Source: Gnetum montanum (taxonomy: Eukaryota; Streptophyta; Gnetopsida; Gnetales; Gnetaceae). From it: a stretch of DNA of 64,000 nt. The stretch covers positions 213,337 to 277,336 of the forward strand of contig MNCI01038362.1 in the NCBI GenBank assembly GCA_015680685.1. The letters are read 5' to 3'. The translations under genes and the position numbers were made by a program. Below the pieces are notes generated by a model, which was not told the origin of the DNA, did no database searches, and was given only the letters and a program-made list of their open reading frames with translations. How positions within the stretch are numbered: the first letter of the stretch is position 1; every line of letters starts with the position of its first letter. Shown piece after piece: positions 58,442-64,000 of this stretch.

Positions 58442-59407
58442 AAATCATTTCTAGTTCATGAACAATAGGTTAAGTCCATGTATGATTAGAAGTTCACACT
58501 CTTTCATGTCATAATCATTAACTTATCAAAGGTTATATTGAATCAAAGACCATTTGTGGCCACAAGTTAAGTATTTCACACTTTATTTTTGGAGATGTTC
58601 TTATAAGATTAGGAAAGAATATTTTTGTAGGAACACTTTTGGCACTAGAAAGAAGGTCAATAGGTTTTTCTAGTGTCACAAACCCATTGCCTATCAACCT
58701 AAGGATCCTTCTAGTTCTTAGAATTTTTCACACTTCTATTACTTAGTTTATTTTCACTTTACACTTAATCTTATTTCTAAGTATGTGCAAAAGATACTTG
58801 TTAACACCAGGTTTGTCCAAGGTTTTGACTCCTCCAACATCTTCTAGATTTGTAGACTAATGAAGATAAATAAGGCATAGGCTCTCATGACATTCATGAT
58901 TTAACATGACTACCAAGTTACATCTACTAAGCGAGAGCTACATGTAGCACTCTTCAAGAATGAGCTAAAAAGATAGGTTGCTTATGAAATGGCTAATGAT
59001 TTGGAATCATTATTGCTTGATCCAAACCATTCCATTGAGTTATATCAATCTGAACAAGCTATGTTAGCAAAGTACTTGATCATCGAAAATGAAGTCTAGG
59101 TAATGATGAGTGTGGAATTTCAAAAGAGATAGGTTATAGGGGATCACCTCATGGGATATTTCAATATCAATTTTAGCAATAAAAATTACCAATTCCAAGA
59201 CCAATATAGTAAGGGAAATTATGGCATCAACATTCATGATGATGATGGAGAGAAAAATTCACATATTTCCCTACTTGTAGACCTGTTCCATCAACCACCT
59301 TCATTACCTCAAAGTAAAGTTGTATAGCATGTAAACCTCATTAGTTCCAACAATCTATTTTTTATGCATATACCTGAAACTATTGCATTAGCTTCGATTG
59401 CCTAGCC

Positions 59408-59482
59408 GCATTGCCTAAACACACTGATGAGGGGTGCAAGTCCCCGAAAACGTTTTGTGTAACAACATACGTTGAGCAATGC
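59408..59482 (+). ncRNA. Hammerhead-like three-way junction, copy a
   Basis: Outer helix GCATTGC (59408-59414) with GCAATGC (59476-59482). Core CTGATGA (59424-59430); stem II GGGG/CCCC closing TGCAAGT (59431-59445); GAAA (59446-59449); stem III AACGT/ACGTT counted from the last A of GAAA (59449-59453 and 59469-59473). The base after stem III, the position of the cleavage nucleotide, is G (59474), which canonical hammerheads do not accept. A nine-base CTAAACACA lies between outer helix and core and would be a stem I bulge. Confidence 0.45.
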
Positions 59483-59878
59483 TATGAGCTTTCTATTACT
59501 TGTGGTTTAACAGATTTTCTATTTTACAATTTCTACAATATTTCTCTTAGCCTTTCTATTCTTTTCCTTGGTGCACGAGATCTATTCTAAAATTTTCTAA
59601 AAATTTCTCTCTATCTCACTACCTTGGAATTGCTGAGCCTTGCTTGATAGTGTCTTTCGCTATTCTCTGGATTCTAACCATTTTCAAATTTTTCTCTATT
59701 TTTAGTTAGGTTTTAATCCTTTTGTAGGTTCTCCATAGGTTTTGATCATGTTGCAGGTTTTTGTGGACCACGACATGTTTCTATTTTTTGATCCGTGTCT
59801 TGACCACCACCCTGCTTACGTTGGTCTTCTTGGTTGTGGTTTCTTCTAAAGGTGCTTTCTTCAGTTTCATCACAACCT

Positions 59879-59879
59879 N
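59879..59879. other. Single-N joint with duplicated flanks
   Basis: About 145 bases from 59734 to 59878 are repeated almost exactly at 59880-60024, inside one unit of the array. Confidence 0.85.
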
Positions 59880-60420
59880 CCATAGGTTTTGATCATGTTG
59901 CAGGTTTTTGTGGACCACGACATGTTTCTATTTTTTGATCCGTGTCTTGACCACCACCCTACTTACGTTGGTCTTCTTGGTTGTGGTTTCTTCTAAAGGT
60001 GCTTTCTTCAGTTTCATCACAACCTCTGGCTATTTCTTCTTCAGCATCATTGCAACTCATCTCTTTGTTGCTGTTGAAGACTTTTGTTCATTGCTATTTC
60101 CAACCGAACGCTTGCGTACATGACATTCTTTGGTGTCAGACCCCTCATGTCCACCATCTAAACATAAGGGTTCCCCTAAACCCTATACACCCTTTGGCTC
60201 TGCCCAAAGATCCAATTTGTTGAATGCTTCATGTTCGCTTTTGAAATACTATTCTGTGATAGTTCTGTCAGTACTGTGTCCCACCCCTATCTCGCCTCTA
60301 ACGAGTGCAGCATGCTCTAATTTTAAAGTAGGAGTTTTTATAATTTTAGAAGTTAGGACCCTATTTATACATGTACTGTCATGCTCACTCCCTTGCCTTT
60401 GCAGTTTCAGTTGCCTGGCC

Positions 60421-60495
60421 GCATTGCCTAAACACACTGATGAGGGGTGCAAGTCCCTGAAAACATTTTTTGTAACAACATACATTGTGCAATGC
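60421..60495 (+). ncRNA. Hammerhead-like junction, copy b
   Basis: Core CTGATGA 60437-60443 and GAAA intact; stem II GGGG/CCCT (one G-U pair); outer helix GCATTGC/GCAATGC intact; stem III weakened (AACAT/ACATT). Confidence 0.4.
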
Positions 60496-60843
60496 TATGA
60501 GCTTTCTATTACTTTCTGTTTAATAGTTTTTCTGTTTTATAGTTTCTACATTATTTCTCTCATCCTTCCCATTCTTTTCCTTGATGCATGAGATCTATTC
60601 TAAAATTTTCTAACATTTTCTAAAATTTTCTGTAATAGTTTTGTCAATACCACGTCCCACCCCCATCTTGCCTTTGACGTGTGGGGCTTGCTCTAATTTT
60701 AAAGTGAGAGTTTCTTCTAATTTTGAAGCAAGAGTTTCTTCTAATTTTAAAGTAGGAGTTTCTTCTAATTTTAGAAGTTGGGACCCTATTTATACATGTA
60801 CTGGCATGCTCATTCCCTTGCTTTTGTAGCTTCGAACCTCATC

Positions 60844-60918
60844 ACATTGCCTAAACACACTGATGAGGGGTACAAGTCCCTGAAAACATTTTGTGTAACA
60901 ACATACATTGTGCAATGA
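60844..60918 (+). ncRNA. Hammerhead-like junction, copy c
   Basis: Core CTGATGA 60860-60866 and GAAA intact; loop II TACAAGT; outer helix six pairs (ACATTGC/GCAATGA); stem III weakened. Confidence 0.35.
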
Positions 60919-61708
60919 TATGAGCTTTCTATTACTTTCTATTTAACAGTTTTTTCTGTTTTACAGTTTTTCAGTAATGCTCAGCCTCCCTGTTCTTTTC
61001 CTTGATGCACAAGATCTATTTTAAAATTTTGTAAAAATTTCCCTCTATCTTGTTGCCTTGGAATTGCTGAGCCTTGCTTAATAGCATCTTTCACTATTCT
61101 CTAGATTCTAATCATTTTCAAATTTTTTTCTATTTTTGGTTAGGTTTTAATCCTTTTGCAGGTTCTCCATGGGTTTTGATCATGTTGTAGGTTTTTACGG
61201 ACCACAATAGGTTTCTACTTTTTGTTCTATGTCTTGACCAATGCTCTGCTTATGTTAATCTTCTTGGTTGTGGTTTCTTATGAAGGTGCTTTCTTCAGTT
61301 TCATCACAACCTCTGGCTATTTCTTCTTCAGCGTCGTTGCAGCTTATCTCTTCGTTGCTGTTGAAGACTTTTGTTCATTGCTATTTCTAGCTGAACACTT
61401 GTGTTCATGACATTCTTTGGTGTCGGACCCCTCATGTCCACCATCTAAACATGAGGGTTCCCCTAAACCCTATACACTCTTCAGCTCTGCCATAAGATTC
61501 GATTTGTTGAATACTTCATGTTCACTTTTCAAATATTGTTCTATAATAGTTTTGTCAGTACCACACCCCACCCCCATCTCACCTCTGATGAGTGGGGCCC
61601 GCTCTAATTTTAAAGTAGGAGTTTTTTCTAATTTTAGAAATTGTGACCCTATTTATACATGTACTAGCATACTCATTCCGTTGCCTTTGCATCTTTGGCT
61701 ACCTGGCC

Positions 61709-61783
61709 ACATTACCTAAACACACTGATGAGGGGTGCAAGTCCCTGAAAACATTTTGTGTACCAACATACATTGTGCAATGC
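61709..61783 (+). ncRNA. Hammerhead-like junction, copy d
   Basis: Core CTGATGA 61725-61731 and GAAA intact; outer helix with two mismatches (ACATTAC/GCAATGC); stem III weakened. Confidence 0.33.
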
Positions 61784-62213
61784 TATGAGCTTTCTATTAC
61801 TTTCTGTTTAATAGTTTTTCTGTTTTACAGTTTCTTTAGTATTTCTCTCAACCTCCCCATTCTTTTCCTTGATGCATGAGATCTATTTTAAAATTTTGTA
61901 AAATTTTAAACTCCTAAACCCTAAACCCTATACACCCTTCGGCTCTGCCAAAAGATCCGATTTATTGAATGCTTCATGTTTGATATTGAAATACCATTCT
62001 GTAATAATTTTGTCAGTACCACGTCCCACCCCCATCTCGCTCTAATGAGTGGGGCCCTCTCTAATTTTAAAGCAGGAGTTTCTTCTAATTTGAAAAGGGG
62101 AGTTTCTTCTAATTTTAAAGTGGGAGTTTCTTCTAATTTTAGAAGTTGGGAGCCTATTTATACATGTACTAGCATGCTCATTCCCTTGCCTCTGCAACTT
62201 CAGCTACCTGGCT

Positions 62214-62288
62214 GCATTGCCTAAACACAATGATGAGGGGTGCAATTCCCCAAAAACATTTTGTGTAACAACACACATTGTTCAATGC
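62214..62288 (+). ncRNA. Hammerhead-like junction, copy e (core broken)
   Basis: Core reads ATGATGA (62230-62236) and CAAA instead of GAAA, so this copy has lost two conserved positions. Confidence 0.3.
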
Positions 62289-63104
62289 TTTGAGCTTATT
62301 ATTACTTTCTATTTAACAGTTTTTCTATTTTACAGTTTCTACAATATTTCTCTCAGCCTCCCCATTATTTTCCTTGACGCACTAGATCTCTTCAAAAATT
62401 TTAAGCTTCAAAACATTTCTCTCTATCTCGTTGCCTTGGAATTGCTGAGCCTTACTTGACAGCGTCTTTTACTATTCTCTAGATTCTAACCATTTTCAGA
62501 TTTTTTTTTCTATTTTTGGTTAGGTTTTAATCCTTTTGCAAGTTCTCCAAGAGTTTTGATTGCATTGCAGGTTTTTGCAAACCGTGATAGGTTTCTACTT
62601 TTTGATCTCTGTCTTGACCACCACTCTGCTTACATTGGTCTTCTTGGCTGTAGTTTCTTCTATAGGTGGTTTCTTTTGAAGATGCTTTCTTCAGTTTCAT
62701 CACAACTTCTAGCTATTTCTTTTTCAGCATCGTTGTAGCTCATCTTTTCATTGCTATTGAAGACTTTTGTTTGTTGTTGTTTCTAGCTAAATGCTTGCAT
62801 TCATGACATTCTTTGGTGTCGAACTCCTCATGTCCACCATCTAAACATGAGGGTTCCCCTAAACCCTATACACACTTCGGCTCTGCCAAAAGATTTGATT
62901 TGTTGAATGCTTCATGTTCACTTTTGAAATACTGTTTTGTAATAGTTTTGTCAGTATCATGTCCCACCCCCATCTTGCCTCTGACGAGTGGGACCTGCTC
63001 TAATTTTAAAGTGGGAGTTTCTTCTAATTTTAGAAGTTGGGACCCTATTTATACATGTACTGGCATGCTCATTCCCTTACCTTTGCAGCTTCGGCTACTT
63101 GGTC

Positions 63105-63179
63105 GCATTGCCTAAACACACTGATGAGGGGTGCAAGTCCCCGAAAACGTTTTGTGTAACAATAGACATTGTGTAATGT
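63105..63179 (+). ncRNA. Hammerhead-like junction, copy f
   Basis: Core CTGATGA 63121-63127, GGGG/CCCC and GAAA intact. The outer helix GCATTGC/GTAATGT is kept by two G-U pairs; stem III has one mismatch (AACGT/ACATT). Confidence 0.4.
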
Positions 63180-63391
63180 TTTGAGGTTTCTATTACTTTC
63201 TGTTTAACAGTTTTTCTATTTTATAGTTTCTATAGTATTTATCTCAGCCTCCATGTTCTTTTCCTTGATGCACGAGATCTTTTCAAAAAATTTTAAAAGT
63301 GGCAATTTTTTTAATTTTAGAAGCTGGGACCCTATTAATACATGTACTAGCATGCTCATTCCCTTGCCTTTGTAGCTTCGATTGCCTGGTC

Positions 63392-63466
63392 GCATTGTCT
63401 AAACACACTGATGAGGGGTACAAGTCCCCGAAAACATTTTGTGTAACAACAGATGTTGTGCAATGC
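63392..63466 (+). ncRNA. Hammerhead-like junction, copy g
   Basis: Core CTGATGA 63408-63414, GGGG/CCCC and GAAA intact. Outer helix GCATTGT/GCAATGC seven pairs with one wobble. Stem III AACAT/ATGTT is perfect but uses an A-U pair where copy a has G-C. The base next to stem III is again G (63458), and the first stem I pair is U-A. Confidence 0.45.
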
Positions 63467-64000
63467 TATGAGCTTTCTATTACTTTCTATTTAATAGTTT
63501 TTTTTTGTTTTACAACTTCTACAGTATTTCTCTCAGCCTACCCGTTCTTTTCCTTAACACCCGAGATTTATTCTAAAATTTTTTAAAATTTCTCTCTATC
63601 TCATTGCCTTGGAATTTTTTTGCCTTGCTTGACAGTGTCTTTTACTATTCTCTAGATTCTAACCATTTTCAGATTTTCTTTTTTGTTTTTGGTTAGGTTT
63701 TAATCCTTTTGCAGGTTCTCCATGGGTTTTGATCACATAGCAAGTTTTTGCAAACCACGACATATTTCTTCTATTTGATCCGTGTCTTGACTACCACTCT
63801 GCTTACGTTGGTCTTCTTGGTTATGGTTTCTTCTGAAGGTGCTTTCTTCAGTTTCATAACAACCTTAGGTTGTTTCTTCTCCAGCGTCGTTGCAGCTCGT
63901 CTCTTCATTGCTGTTAAATACTTTTGTTTGTTGCTGTTTTCAGCTAGATGTCTGTGTGCATGACATTCTTTGGTGTTGGACCCCTCATTTCCACCATCTA

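Larger units (their letters stand above)
56421..59340. other. AT-rich repeats or intergenic DNA, no recognisable gene
   Basis: No coding similarity on either strand. 56640-57500 has many loosely repeated 'gttgacgttgacact / attgacatcaac' words, suggesting an old unidentified repeat. 58950-59330 can be read as short Lys/Asn-rich pieces, but no family was recognised. It includes the single-N joint at 57820 and the gap at 58407-58427. Confidence 0.5.
59341..64000 (+). repeat. Tandem array of 1.2-1.4 kb units with two junction motifs per unit
   Basis: The anchor word taggttttaatcc recurs at 59707, 61141, 62521 and 63694 (spacings 1434, 1380, 1173; the first includes about 146 bp of probable duplicate around the N at 59879). 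Each unit has, in order: the anchor; 'ggtgctttcttcagtttcatc'; a hairpin CCCTCATGT...ACATGAGGG (60142-60170, 61429-61457 and later units); 'cctaaaccctatacacc'; a variable number of 24-bp 'gagtttcttctaattttaaagt' repeats; a TATA-like 'cctatttatacatgtact'; and the hammerhead-like motif, then part of the segment again with a second motif. No gene was recognised; similar short open frames recur only because the units are similar. The array continues past the window end. Confidence 0.88.

Noticed and set aside
61906-61935. Interstitial telomere repeat (CCCTAAA type)
   Set aside because: Only about two and a half units, as a local extension of the 'cctaaaccctatacacc' word present in every unit.
60130-63115. 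Repeated short open frames starting M-V-S-D-P-S-C-P-P or M-V-S-N-S-S-C-P-P in the array units
   Set aside because: They recur because the units are similar, end at different places, and show no codon-level constraint or known domain.
59341-64000. Type III hammerhead retrozyme LTRs
   Set aside because: A type III fold needs a cleavage triplet and stem I hairpin directly before CTGATGA; no such hairpin is present upstream. Only the type I-like arrangement pairs.
1-64000. CRISPR arrays, bacterial operons, tRNA or rRNA genes
   Set aside because: None seen; the sequence is plant nuclear and the tRNA-like words are primer sites of retroelements.

Overview
This is a window of plant nuclear DNA from a retrotransposon-dominated genome. 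It holds one intact-looking host gene, a TMK-type leucine-rich-repeat receptor kinase on the minus strand (16849 to 11539, five exons). Almost everything else is degraded transposable elements inserted into one another. Plant-type splice sites, tRNA-iMet and tRNA-Asp primer sites and the TMK family point to a land plant. Old, slowly removed, nested LTR elements would fit a gymnosperm or another large genome, but the sequence does not prove this.

Layout. 1-1110: an Athila-like LTR fused to a gag scrap. 1134-2772: a minus-strand hAT transposase relic. 4520-10591: a complete 6.07 kb chromodomain Ty3/gypsy element with target duplication GATGC and two 844 bp LTRs. 11539-16849: the TMK gene, with an unusually long Ser/Pro-rich repeat stalk outside the membrane. 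18361-24023: an older copy of the same chromovirus family.

24024-55737 is one Ty1/copia element on the minus strand, about 5 kb of its own sequence, split into five pieces. The inserts are: a 7 kb Athila-like composite with an internal LTR (24255-31329, TSD TCCAT); a solo chromovirus LTR (33437-33990, TSD GCTAC); an 18 kb Tat/Ogre-lineage element (35001-53027, TSD ATAAC); and a solo Athila-like LTR (53844-54774, TSD differing at one base).

The 18 kb element is the richest part. Its gag, protease and pol (with two RNase H domains and an integrase) read on the minus strand. Between protease and pol lies a plus-strand gene of about eight exons with GT-AG introns (42202-46464), now broken by stops. 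It seems to encode the same plant 'putative transposon protein' type of domain as an open frame in the Athila-like composite (29876-31159).

55770-56400 is another copia integrase relic (plus strand). 59341-64000 is a tandem array with units of about 1.2-1.4 kb. It carries seven copies of a motif that folds as a three-way junction with a hammerhead-ribozyme-type core (CTGATGA, GC-rich stem II, GAAA). The base at the position equivalent to the cleavage site is G in every copy, so self-cleavage is doubtful. This array and the antisense split gene are the two observations most worth following up. Assembly gaps and four single-N joints are present, three of them flanked by direct duplications that are probably artefacts.
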